From assembly GCF_028330965.1 (NCBI RefSeq), contig NZ_JAQMUB010000083.1, forward strand, positions 85,553-149,552: 64,000 nt of DNA, in the 5' to 3' direction. Below the pieces are notes generated by a model. It worked only from the letters and a program-made list of their open reading frames with translations, made no database searches and was not told the origin of the DNA. Source of the DNA: Oscillatoria sp. CS-180 (lineage in GTDB: Bacteria > Cyanobacteriota > Cyanobacteriia > Phormidesmidales > Phormidesmidaceae). Position 1 is the first letter of the stretch. Each line of letters starts with the position of its first letter. A program made the translations under genes and the position numbers. This document shows, piece after piece, positions 56,313 through 64,000 of the stretch.

Positions 56313-56870
56313 ATGGTTTCACAGCTTCGGGCACCTTTTTCTCAGCCTCCTAGGCAGTCGTCTGCTAAATCTCATCCGTGGCTTCATGTGATTGAAGGCA
56401 CGATACAGGTCTTTACATCTCCTCATCGCAGTTTTTTTGCAAATGTCATGGTTCAAGCTATGCGCGTAGCTGGGCAGGGCCATGCTGTCCTAATTGCTCA
56501 GTTTTTGAAGGGGGGAATTGGTCAGGGCATTGAAAAGCCTATGCAGTTTGGTCAAGGCTTAGAGTGGTTGAGACCAAATATTCAGAGGTCGATCAAGGGT
56601 GCAGATGCAACGTTAGCAGAGCGCGAGGCGATCGCTGAACTGTGGCAACACGCTGAGATGACGTCTATGCGAGGCCAGTATACGTTAGTTGTGCTAGATG
56701 AGTTGAGTTTAGCTATGCAGTACAACCTGATTTCAGAAGCCTCTGTGCTCTCGTTTTTGGAGCATCGTCCTCCTCAAGTTGACGTTATTTTGACCGGTCC
56801 TGATATGCCCGAATCGCTGCTGGCGATCGCCGACCAAGTGACTGAATTTCGCCGACAATTTATGCCTTAG
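56313..56870 (+). CDS. CobO/BtuR-like protein lacking the P-loop
   Basis: 185 residues from the ATG at 56313. The fold of cob(I)alamin adenosyltransferases of the CobO type is visible: VQAMRVAGQGHAVLIAQFLKGG (47-68), then YTLVVLDELSLAMQYNLI (123-140), and VDVILTGPDMPESLLAIADQVTEF. However, the expected Walker A GxxxxGKT is replaced by TSPHRSFF (35-42), so ATP binding by the normal loop is lost. I recall similar cyanobacterial P-loop-family proteins with this change. Cofactor function is therefore doubtful; the role is unknown. No cobalamin genes are nearby. Confidence 0.75.
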   Translation: MVSQLRAPFSQPPRQSSAKSHPWLHVIEGTIQVFTSPHRSFFANVMVQAMRVAGQGHAVLIAQFLKGGIGQGIEKPMQFGQGLEWLRPNIQRSIKGADATLAEREAIAELWQHAEMTSMRGQYTLVVLDELSLAMQYNLISEASVLSFLEHRPPQVDVILTGPDMPESLLAIADQVTEFRRQFMP

Positions 56871-57055
56871 GGTGCAAATCTTGCTTGGTTTTATAACAGC
56901 AGCTTTCCTGTATAGCGTTTCTTTGAAGAGTTAATCAAATCTTGTGGAATACAGATGTAACGTAATAGATAAAATAGTATGCGTGCTTGATAACCTTCCC
57001 AAGCTCTTGATAGCCTTCTGACTCGTAAAAATTATTTCTCTGAAAGGTAATGATA

Positions 57056-57637
57056 ATGCTTAAAAATGACAGATGGATTGTTGAACAAGCCCGCCAAGGG
57101 ATGATTGATCCTTTTGAAGATACCTCAATCCGGAAATTGGATGATCGACATGTTATTAGCTATGGCTTATCGAGTTATGGTTACGATCTGCGATTGGCAC
57201 CGAATGACTTTCGTGTTTTCAGGCACATTCCTGGAACAGTAGTAAACCCTAAAAGATTTAATCCAGAAAATCTAGAGAGCGTATCTTTACAGCATGACGT
57301 TGATGGCTCTTTCTTTATCATCCCAGCTAACTCATACGCATTGGGTGTCTCACTAGAGCGGTTGCGTATCCCACCAAATATAACTGTGATTTGCATTGGA
57401 AAATCCACAATGGCACGATGTGGAATAATTGCAAATATTACTCCTGCCGAAGCCTCTTGGGAAGGTTATCTTACTCTCGAGTTCAGCAATGCTTCCAGTG
57501 CTGATTGTCGTATATATGCCAATGAGGGTGTTCTGCAGTTGCTGTTTATAGAAGGTGAACCCTGTAGAACTACATATGCAGGTAGAGCTGGCAAATATCA
57601 GAATCAACTACAAAGGGTAACTTTGGCAAAAGCATGA
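57056..57637 (+). CDS. dcd: dCTP deaminase
   Basis: Converts dCTP to dUTP for dTMP synthesis. 193 residues from the ATG at 57056, chosen because GAAAGG is eight bases upstream; an ATG at 57050 is too close to that site. Motifs: SSYGYDLRLA, IGKSTMARCGIIANITPAEASWEGYLTLEFSN, including the catalytic Glu in TLEFSN, and LFIEGEPCRTTYAGRAGKYQ at the C-terminus. Complete and canonical. It faces the dUTPase-fold gene tail to tail with 22 bases between stops. Confidence 0.94.
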   Translation: MLKNDRWIVEQARQGMIDPFEDTSIRKLDDRHVISYGLSSYGYDLRLAPNDFRVFRHIPGTVVNPKRFNPENLESVSLQHDVDGSFFIIPANSYALGVSLERLRIPPNITVICIGKSTMARCGIIANITPAEASWEGYLTLEFSNASSADCRIYANEGVLQLLFIEGEPCRTTYAGRAGKYQNQLQRVTLAKA

Positions 57638-57659
57638 AATCCGGTCTCTCGAATAAACT

Positions 57660-58391
57660 TCAAATTTTTTGGCTTGATACATGATGAAGCTCTTTATCGG
57701 CCTGTACTGAAGCTATATTATTAGCTTCCATAGAGCGTTTCTCTTGAATAGTTCTTACAATGTCGACTCCTAGAGCAAGGATACTCAGAAGAATTGCAAT
57801 CACTGAGATAAGGGAGCCATTTGTTTCTATAGTATCTCTTGCTTTGTGAATCCAGGTTCTTCTAGGGCTTCCTGATATCTTTTTAGGGCCTTTTTTGTAC
57901 GCCTTCGTGTCACCTCCCATACCTAAAATGTACAGAGTACAGAATTTTTGCCCTTTTTCAAGTGTCACAGTCCTTTTTCCAAGGTTAAAGACAGTGATTG
58001 AAAGCCTGCCTTCATATCCTGGATCTACTTTTGATGATGTGTTGGATAAACCTTCTTGAAGTAGTGAAACTTTAGGTACGATATGTCCAAATCTCGTTTT
58101 CGGAAATTGGAATCTCTCAGCAGTCTCTATAATGACTGCTGAACCTGGTTGAAGAGCAATTCTTCCATTACTCAGTAGTTCATGCTTTGTAGCATTTCTA
58201 TGATCCTTGTATTCATCCCCAACTCTCAAGTCATAGCTTGCGTTGCATAGTTTTTTGTCGATGACTTGACTTTTATCGAGATCTTCGACAAAGATCACTT
58301 TGCTATCCAGTCCTCCGGAGTTTTCATACTCTTCTCGGCTTTCGACAATGGTTTTCTGGGGAGTATCAACAATGAAAGGTATTACACTCAT
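57660..58391 (-). CDS. Membrane-tethered dUTPase/dCTP-deaminase-fold protein
   Basis: A 243-residue protein. Residues about 45-165 form a dUTPase/Dcd beta-barrel: CNASYDLRVGDEY (49-61), VIIETAERFQFPKTRFGHIVPKVSL (86-110), KVDPGYEGRLSITVFNLGKR (121-140), and a closing strand. D123 matches the catalytic Asp of dUTPase motif 3. The catalytic Glu of dCTP deaminase is Thr133, the PRSG-type motif 2 reads PKVSL, and the C-terminal Gly-rich motif 5 is absent. Instead there is a basic linker (165-186), one membrane helix (about 193-213), and a charged tail. It may bind nucleotides without normal catalysis. Its position opposite dcd is notable. It is AT-rich relative to flanking core genes. Confidence 0.82.
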   Translation of the reverse strand: MSVIPFIVDTPQKTIVESREEYENSGGLDSKVIFVEDLDKSQVIDKKLCNASYDLRVGDEYKDHRNATKHELLSNGRIALQPGSAVIIETAERFQFPKTRFGHIVPKVSLLQEGLSNTSSKVDPGYEGRLSITVFNLGKRTVTLEKGQKFCTLYILGMGGDTKAYKKGPKKISGSPRRTWIHKARDTIETNGSLISVIAILLSILALGVDIVRTIQEKRSMEANNIASVQADKELHHVSSQKI

Positions 58392-58873
58392 GATCCTGAA
58401 GATTCAGCTGTGAAGAGGTTTCTGGCAAGTATTTTACCCATTTTGAAATATAAGAATCATATTTTTGGAGATTCTATAATTGCAGTTTATTTGACTGAAT
58501 AATGTTAAGTAAGTTTAGAGCTAGACGAAGGTTTTTAGTATAAGAGTATTCTTGCCAAGAAGACTTTAACACTCAGAACTGTCATCTGGCTGTTCCAAAG
58601 CGCGTTCAGGCATAGAAGTATATAGGCTTCAGACTTCTTAACGTTTAAGGATGCTCTACTTCAACAGTCGAGACAGTTTTACTGATGAAGCTACAAGGTC
58701 TACAAGCAAACATTCTGATAGCTACCTATTTGAATCAAACTTAGCTTCCAAGCTGACATTAGTTTAACCACCTTTAGCAATGAAGGCTTTGGATTTTAGG
58801 CAATGTGAGGAGCCAATTTGTGTCCGAAGTATTGTCTGCTTATATCTTTTAGCTATGGGCAATTAATTGCCCT
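58392..58873. other. AT-rich intergenic region
   Basis: About 480 bases with no supported gene. A stretch of low GC continues from the dUTPase-fold gene. Confidence 0.45.
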
Positions 58874-59296
58874 TTACCAATTCATCTCCTCAGAACCCCA
58901 CGTACTGACGGGGCGCAGTAGCGTGGGGATTGGAGTTTCAGCTGGAAACTCCAGCAGAGTTTCGCGATCGCCCAAATAACCGGACATCGAAAACGACATC
59001 AGCATTCGGCAGAGTGCCACCCAAACAGATTCATCAAACTCCCAAGCCTGATCGAATCGAGCATTATCGGCAATTGATTTCAGTGCCCAAAAATAGCTAT
59101 TCCTAACCACAGAACCTTGTTTTTTATAATTGGGGACATCATCTTGATGTAGGAATAAGATCGGCGATTCAAGTCGGCAATGCATATAGCGAAGCGAAAA
59201 ATAGTAAATATGATCTATTAAACTATAGCTTTTGCTGACAAGATTCACCATGTGAGCAGTAAACCTCTCAGGTGTGGTGCCTATGAAGACACCCAA
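58874..59296 (-). CDS. Hypothetical protein, up to 140 aa
   Basis: The frame starts with TTG at 59296; an ATG at 59251 would give 125 residues. The product is soluble, with aromatic-rich helices (SLIDHIYYFSLRYMHC, SYFWALKSIADNARFDQAWEFDESVWVALCRMLMSF) and a Pro-rich end. I recognise no family. Moderately AT-rich. It lies divergently to the ABC gene, about 70 bases away. Confidence 0.5.
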   Translation of the reverse strand: MGVFIGTTPERFTAHMVNLVSKSYSLIDHIYYFSLRYMHCRLESPILFLHQDDVPNYKKQGSVVRNSYFWALKSIADNARFDQAWEFDESVWVALCRMLMSFSMSGYLGDRETLLEFPAETPIPTLLRPVSTWGSEEMNW

Positions 59297-59366
59297 GTGT
59301 TCGATCCCTTAAGCTTAAAAGGCTTTGTGTTTTCAACATCCTTTCAAGTTTTATTCCGCTAAAGCT

Positions 59367-60218
59367 ATGACACCAGCCGTTTGTGTGCAAAATTTGCACA
59401 AGGTTTACAGCAATACTCACGTCGTGAAAGACCTATCTCTAACAATTCAGCCCGGAGAAAGCTTTGGGCTGTTGGGGCCAAACGGTGCTGGAAAATCAAC
59501 CACGATCAGAATGCTGACAACCTTGACGCAACCCTCCGAGGGCAATTTGGTTGTTGCTGGTTATGATGTGCAGCGCGATCCAATGAACGTGCGTCGCCAG
59601 ATTGGTGTGGTCTTACAGCAGACGAGTGTAGATGATGATCTAACTGTATGGGAAAATATGGAATTTCATGGGCGTATGCACCATATTCTGAACCCTCAAC
59701 GGCAGAAGCGCATCAATGAATGGCTATCCTTCGTGGAGCTCAGCGATCGCCGCGATAGTAAAGTCAAGACCCTATCCGGTGGGATGAAGCGACGACTTCA
59801 AATTGCTCGTGCTCTCCTACATAATCCCAAAATTCTCTTTTTAGATGAGCCGACAGTCGGTTTAGATCCTCAAACTCGTCGTCGCTTATGGGAAATTATT
59901 CGCAATCTAAACCATCAGGGCATGACAATGCTGCTGACAACTCACTACATGGAAGAAGTCGAATTTCTTTGCAACCGTATCGGTATTCTTGATCAAGGAC
60001 AGCTCATAGAATTAGGCACTCTCCAGGAGCTAAAGCAGAAGCATGGAGAAGGAATCGTCATGAAGCAAAGAGGCGATCGCTGGGAATATACCTTCTTCCC
60101 AACCTTAGCTGAAGCGAATCATCATTTAGATAGCCAGCTTGATAAAACGGGAATGATGACTCGTCCTTCGAACTTAGAGGATATCTTTGTAGAACTTACT
60201 GGCCGAAATCTGGATTAA
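59367..60218 (+). CDS. ABC transporter ATP-binding protein (DrrA/CcmA type)
   Basis: 283 residues from the ATG at 59367. Walker A GPNGAGKST, Q-loop VLQQTSV, signature LSGGMKRRL, Walker B ILFLDEP and H-loop TTHYMEE are complete. A C-terminal extension (about 220-283, including MKQRGDRWEY and SNLEDIFVELTGR) is typical of the DrrA group that pairs with ABC-2 permeases. No permease gene is adjacent: scpB begins 8 bases later. Confidence 0.92.
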   Translation: MTPAVCVQNLHKVYSNTHVVKDLSLTIQPGESFGLLGPNGAGKSTTIRMLTTLTQPSEGNLVVAGYDVQRDPMNVRRQIGVVLQQTSVDDDLTVWENMEFHGRMHHILNPQRQKRINEWLSFVELSDRRDSKVKTLSGGMKRRLQIARALLHNPKILFLDEPTVGLDPQTRRRLWEIIRNLNHQGMTMLLTTHYMEEVEFLCNRIGILDQGQLIELGTLQELKQKHGEGIVMKQRGDRWEYTFFPTLAEANHHLDSQLDKTGMMTRPSNLEDIFVELTGRNLD

Positions 60219-60226
60219 CTGCCGCC

Positions 60227-60817
60227 ATGCCCAAACTGGCAAGCGTCATTGAAGCTATTTTGTATCTTAAAGGACGTCCTTTAGACCTTACCCATATCGC
60301 GGAACATGCTGGCTGCGATCGCGATATGGCCGAAGAAGGCTTACTTGAGCTGATGAATGAATATGCCCATCGCGAGAGTGCTCTAGAAATTGTTGAGACT
60401 AAAGATGGCTATTGCTTACAGCTCAAATCAGGTTTTCGACATTTAGTAGATACCTTAATTCCTTTAGATTTGGGTGTTGGAGCTTTGAGGACACTGGCTG
60501 CGATCGCTCTTCGTGGTCCTATCAGCCAACCTGATCTGATTGATGTGCGAGGCTCAGGTGCGTATCAGCATGTTCATGAGTTAGTACGACTCGGTTTCGT
60601 CCGCAAGCGTCGACAGTCAGATGGACGTTCCTTTTGGCTGCAAGTGACTAGCAAGTTTCATCAACATTTTGAAATTGATGATTTGCCTGCTTTTACCCAA
60701 AAAGTAACTAAGTCCTCTTCAGTTCAGAATGAAAATGGTAAAGCGGTAGATGAAACTACAGAATTGATGTCAGAGTCTGAGGAGAATGTGATGAAATCTA
60801 CGGAGGCGTCTCCCTAG
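60227..60817 (+). CDS. scpB: Segregation and condensation protein B
   Basis: Works with ScpA and SMC in chromosome compaction. The 196-residue protein contains two winged-helix units: ASVIEAILYLKGRPLDLTHIAEHAG and LRTLAAIALRGPISQPDLIDVRGSGAYQHVHELVRLGFV. The core matches ScpB (EALLF, TLAIIAYxQPIT-type). The Ser/Glu-rich C-terminus is variable. It follows the ABC ATPase gene by 8 bases, so the two are probably co-transcribed. Confidence 0.9.
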   Translation: MPKLASVIEAILYLKGRPLDLTHIAEHAGCDRDMAEEGLLELMNEYAHRESALEIVETKDGYCLQLKSGFRHLVDTLIPLDLGVGALRTLAAIALRGPISQPDLIDVRGSGAYQHVHELVRLGFVRKRRQSDGRSFWLQVTSKFHQHFEIDDLPAFTQKVTKSSSVQNENGKAVDETTELMSESEENVMKSTEASP

Positions 60818-61002
60818 GCAAATGACCATCATTTGTTAAAGTAGTACCACGCTTAGCCTATGGTGCGATGGAGACTGTTCAACAATTCATAAAGTCTGAA
60901 ACCATTGACTATAAAGGCTATTGAGTGTTCAGCTAGCCTCACGACTGGAATAATTAAGTTATTCGATCTAAGGTTTTAAGGAGATAGGTAATCAGAGTTT
61001 CT

Positions 61003-61350
61003 ATGACATTTAACCCTGAGCGCGTTGATTTTGTTGGTCTACACGGTGATGATGAGGCTGGCAATCAGCTCCTTCAATACCTCAAGCATCAGTCTCCTGA
61101 GGTGCTGAGTCGAGTCGCACAAGCCGTTACTCCTGAGATTAAGCAGATTATTTCTCAGAATGTACAGGGACTTATAGGAGTGTTACCCAACGATGGGTTT
61201 AATGTGCAGGTCACTACGGATAGAGAAAACCTCGCCGGTTTGCTTGCCTCTGCTATGATGACAGGCTATTTTCTGCGCCAAATGGAGCAGCGTATGGAGA
61301 TGGAAGTTTCCTTGACGGGAGCAGTTTTTTCTGAAGAGGACGAGACTTAG
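61003..61350 (+). CDS. DUF760-family protein
   Basis: A 115-residue helical protein. LLQYLKHQSPEVLSRVAQAVTPEIKQIISQNVQGLIGVLP and LAGLLASAMMTGYFLRQMEQRMEME match DUF760, found in cyanobacteria and plant plastids. Function unknown. It ends 29 bases before the convergent HTH gene. Confidence 0.82.
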   Translation: MTFNPERVDFVGLHGDDEAGNQLLQYLKHQSPEVLSRVAQAVTPEIKQIISQNVQGLIGVLPNDGFNVQVTTDRENLAGLLASAMMTGYFLRQMEQRMEMEVSLTGAVFSEEDET

Positions 61351-61379
61351 CGACGCTGCAAATCCTCTTAGGCTATCTT

Positions 61380-62372
61380 CTAATTCAAAGCATAAACCTG
61401 ACCGTCAAACAGAATTCGAGTAATTCCTTTGGCTTGTAGATAATCCTGCGTTTTGCTCAACATTGAGCCGTTGGGAACTTTAATAATACGCTGATTGCGA
61501 CGGGCAAATCGGCGGGCTATTCGATGATTATCAAAAACGGGGAGCGTTCGAGCCTGCTCTTCTCCTGCCGGAATAATTCCAAGTTCCGAAAACTCTTTTA
61601 GCGGACAAGTGATGAGCTCTGCCAATCGATCCACGACAAGATAGCAAGGTTTTTTAACAGAGAAGTCGGAAAACGATAGGATGGCTAACTCTTCTGCACG
61701 AGAAGGAGAGTGAACTGTATCGTTGTCGTCATCAGTTTCTTCCTCCCACTCATCATCTTCCCATCCGTCATCTTCATCATCATCAGCGTAGTCATCTTCA
61801 TTATCTAAATCTTCAGAAACCCAAGCTGCGGCTTCATTTCCAGTGACTTCCTCTGACTGCGGCGGCTGAATATCCTGTTCTTCGCTTTCAGTAACAGGAT
61901 CAGGATTTGTCGTGGGAACAGCCGCCACCTTGTCATTTTCTGGAAGTGCCAAGGGCAACTGTGCTTCTTCTCCTGAGTCTTTGGTACTCGATTTGGCCGA
62001 GGTTGAACGACGACGAGAGCGTCTTGATGGGGATTTTTTTGCTTTTTCAGACTGTGTTTCTGGAGAATCTTCAGCTGAGGTATCGTTCACTTGAGGTGAA
62101 TCCGAATCGGATTCTTTTAATGCTGCGGAAACAACTGCTGTCTCAGACGGCAAAATGTTGGTGTTGAGGCTGAGGTCGCCGCGTTCACCCCCTCGCTTCC
62201 ACTGCATTAATTGGGTGTAATCGTCTTCCGATAAAATCTGCTTTAACACGCGACTGACTGTGCTACTGCTGACTCCAAACTTGCTAGCCAACGTAGAAGT
62301 CGTTTCTCCTCGCTGGCAGTAAATTTGGGTGATCTGCTTTTTGTCAGAGTCGGAAAGTTTACGGGGTGCCAT
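61380..62372 (-). CDS. HTH protein with acidic linker and conserved C-terminal region
   Basis: 330 residues from the ATG at 62372; the frame extends 27 codons upstream. The N-terminus (KLSDSDKKQITQIYCQRGETTSTLASKFGVSSSTVSRVLKQ) is a transposase-like helix-turn-helix. It is followed by a long disordered part: Ser/Lys/Arg-rich (about 105-125) and then Asp/Glu-rich (about 185-225). The last 90 residues form a compact domain (KKPCYLVVDRLAELITCPL, FDNHRIARRFARRNQRIIKVPNGSML, ITRILFDGQVYALN). No transposase catalytic domain is present, so it is probably a DNA-binding protein, not a mobile element. Confidence 0.75.
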   Translation of the reverse strand: MAPRKLSDSDKKQITQIYCQRGETTSTLASKFGVSSSTVSRVLKQILSEDDYTQLMQWKRGGERGDLSLNTNILPSETAVVSAALKESDSDSPQVNDTSAEDSPETQSEKAKKSPSRRSRRRSTSAKSSTKDSGEEAQLPLALPENDKVAAVPTTNPDPVTESEEQDIQPPQSEEVTGNEAAAWVSEDLDNEDDYADDDEDDGWEDDEWEEETDDDNDTVHSPSRAEELAILSFSDFSVKKPCYLVVDRLAELITCPLKEFSELGIIPAGEEQARTLPVFDNHRIARRFARRNQRIIKVPNGSMLSKTQDYLQAKGITRILFDGQVYALN

Positions 62373-62661
62373 GCGAGGATGCGTTATGCCTGTCTGCTGT
62401 GATTGCCTACCTATTCTACTGCTAGGTCGCTGTTCCGGGAGGACCCTTAGCAAGAGACGACTCTATGGTGTAGCTATAAGTCTGGTATAGACAAGTATCT
62501 TTCAGAATCAGGTTCCAGCTTTTACGATCGGTGCATTGCTTTTTCGACAGATCTTCCTATTTTTCTCATGAACTCTTAAGAAAGAACTTTTGGTCTGCTT
62601 AGAAAAAGATAAGCTTAAGGACTCACAACATTATTACGCTAAGGCTTTTACAGATTGAAAC

Positions 62662-63828
62662 ATGGAACTGGCTAATCGGGTTAGACAAGTTACGCCGTCG
62701 ATGACTCTAGAGATTTCGGCGAAGGCAAAAGCAATGAGAGCGGCGGGCATTGATGTTTGTAGCTTTAGCGCTGGAGAACCAGATTTTGATACGCCTGCTC
62801 ATATCAAGGAGGCGGCCAAACAAGCTTTAGACAGTGGTAAAACTCGGTATGGCCCAGCGGCAGGAGAGCCTGCCTTGAGAACGGCGATCGCCCATAAGCT
62901 TCAGCGAGACAATAACCTGAGCTATGAAGCTGGCAACATCATCGTTACCAATGGAGGTAAGCATTCTCTATACAGTCTAATGATGGTGGCGATCAATCCT
63001 GGTGACGAGGTCATTATTCCATCGCCCTATTGGGTTAGCTATCCCGAAATGATCAAATTGGCAGGTGGTAATCCAGTCATTATTCCAACAACCGCTGAAG
63101 CAGGTTACAAAATAACTCCTGCCCAGTTGCAGGCTGCTATCACCAAAAATACAAAGTTATTTATTCTAAATTCGCCGTCAAATCCGACAGGAACGGTTTA
63201 TACGCCAGACGAGCTCGACGCTCTAGCGCAGGTCATTCTGAGTACAGACATTTACGTCGTGTCTGACGAAATATACGAAAAAATCCTTTATGACGGCGCC
63301 AAGCATCTCAGCATCGGGGCAATTAGTCCAGAAATGTTTGAGCGCACAATTATCAGTAACGGGTTTGCTAAGGCCTATGCGATGACTGGCTGGCGAGTCG
63401 GATATTTAGCTGGCTCCAACGAGTTGATTCAGTCCATGACAACTTTGCAGAGCCAAAGCACTTCCAATGTATGTACTTTTGCACAATACGGAGCGATCGC
63501 AGCTCTGGATCAGCCCCAAGGGTGCGTTGAGGCAATGCGACGGGCATTTGAGGAGCGGCGATCGTATATATTGCCAAGGGTGAATAATATTCCCGGACTT
63601 AGCGCCGCTAAGCCCAACGGAGCTTTCTATCTCTATGTTGATATCGAGAGCGTTGGATTACCTTCTTTAGAATTTTGCAGCACGTTGCTAGACGAAAAGC
63701 ACGTCGCAGCAATACCAGGCATTGCTTTTGGAAAAGAAAGCACAGTTAGAATATCCTACGCCACCGACCTAGACACAATTCAACGTGGAATGGATCGCCT
63801 AGAAGCCTTTGTGCAATCCAGACTTTAG
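62662..63828 (+). CDS. aspC: Aspartate aminotransferase (class I, subgroup 1b type)
   Basis: PLP enzyme that interconverts aspartate and oxaloacetate with glutamate. The 388-residue protein has [60 protein letters not shown] with the conserved Asn, and VSDEIYEKI with the Asp and Tyr that contact [21 protein letters not shown] carries the Schiff-base Lys near residue 238, and VRISYA the carboxylate-binding Arg. It is of normal length. Subgroup 1b enzymes may also accept prephenate; that cannot be decided here. Confidence 0.94.
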   Translation: MELANRVRQVTPSMTLEISAKAKAMRAAGIDVCSFSAGEPDFDTPAHIKEAAKQALDSGKTRYGPAAGEPALRTAIAHKLQRDNNLSYEAGNIIVTNGGKHSLYSLMMVAINPGDEVIIPSPYWVSYPEMIKLAGGNPVIIPTTAEAGYKITPAQLQAAITKNTKLFILNSPSNPTGTVYTPDELDALAQVILSTDIYVVSDEIYEKILYDGAKHLSIGAISPEMFERTIISNGFAKAYAMTGWRVGYLAGSNELIQSMTTLQSQSTSNVCTFAQYGAIAALDQPQGCVEAMRRAFEERRSYILPRVNNIPGLSAAKPNGAFYLYVDIESVGLPSLEFCSTLLDEKHVAAIPGIAFGKESTVRISYATDLDTIQRGMDRLEAFVQSRL

Positions 63829-64000
63829 GGTCAACTCACATAGCCTGAAAAAAAGTTACCTGTCGTAGTTGACAGTAGAAGTGGTGGTAGTTATATTGGT
63901 AAAGCGCTCAAGGGAGTCAGCGCTGCGGGAGTAGCGATGGGTTCTTTGAGGAAAGCGAACCTCGACAGATTAATATTGAAAGCCAGAAAACCTAAATAGG

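Noticed and set aside
61380..62372. Insertion sequence based on the transposase-like HTH
   Set aside because: No catalytic domain, no terminal inverted repeats and no target duplication were seen.
63863..63999. Open stretch near the right edge with basic residues
   Set aside because: Only about 45 codons, without a start codon in its upstream half; no family recognised. It may be spacer sequence.

Overview
This window comes from a cyanobacterium. It encodes plastocyanin (petE), the photosystem II cytochrome c550 (psbV), the magnesium chelatase D subunit (chlD), a Ycf33/DUF751 protein, the panC/cmk fusion typical of cyanobacteria and a SigG-like ECF sigma factor. The octamer GCGATCGC (HIP1, a hallmark of many cyanobacterial genomes) recurs throughout. 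Genes are mostly single or in pairs, alternate strand often and are separated by long spacers, as in filamentous or large-genome cyanobacteria. I cannot name the species from sequence alone. All calls come from reading the sequence; no database search was run.

Layout. 0.2-6 kb: carB, a DoxX-like membrane protein, tRNA-Asp(GTC) and a TM0106-type RecB/RNase H fusion nuclease. 6.4-11.3 kb: cysteine/cystine lyase, a tandem-domain nucleotide cyclase, hisIE and a MinD/ParA relative with a broken P-loop. 11.3-19 kb: a membrane protein, petE, psbV, accD, a phytoene/squalene-synthase-like protein, prepilin peptidase and leuB. 19-29 kb: an esterase, a membrane-anchored DM9 protein, mltA with a coupled small gene, a transglutaminase-like protein, a pentapeptide-repeat protein, an adenylate cyclase with a novel-looking repeated C-terminus, a repeat lipoprotein and a DUF1206 protein. 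29-38.7 kb: a secreted protein, chlD, a ComFB-family protein, small zinc-ribbon and NfeD-like genes, an alpha/beta hydrolase lacking its nucleophile and a GH57 enzyme. 38.8-49 kb: mutS, DinB, gloB, panC/cmk, an orphan Dam methylase, DUF751, rbfA and a GH3 enzyme. 49-56 kb: a Cys-rich repeat plus YHS protein, mobA, a RuvX-like nuclease and sigG with its probable anti-sigma gene. 56-64 kb: a CobO-like protein with a lost P-loop, dcd, a membrane-tethered dUTPase-fold protein tail to tail with it, an ABC ATPase, scpB, DUF760, an HTH protein and an aspartate aminotransferase.

Functional threads. Photosynthesis and pigment genes (petE, psbV, chlD) are scattered among core biosynthesis (carB, hisIE, accD, leuB, panC/cmk, mobA). 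Second-messenger signalling is well represented: two class III cyclases, one with a complete adenylate-type active site and one arranged like soluble adenylyl cyclase, plus a ComFB-family protein; other members of that family bind cyclic nucleotides.

The most interesting items are: (1) the transmembrane dUTPase/dCTP-deaminase-fold protein at 57660-58391, opposite a canonical dcd; (2) the 15-copy Pro-Cys-Ala repeat fused to a YHS domain at 49371-50162; (3) the three-fold C-terminal repeat of the cyclase at 24306-26042; (4) the DM9-repeat protein at 19893-20609; and (5) a family of five roughly 100-bp intergenic repeats with terminal inverted repeats that look like non-autonomous transposable elements. 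No CRISPR array, rRNA operon, prophage or intact transposase was seen.
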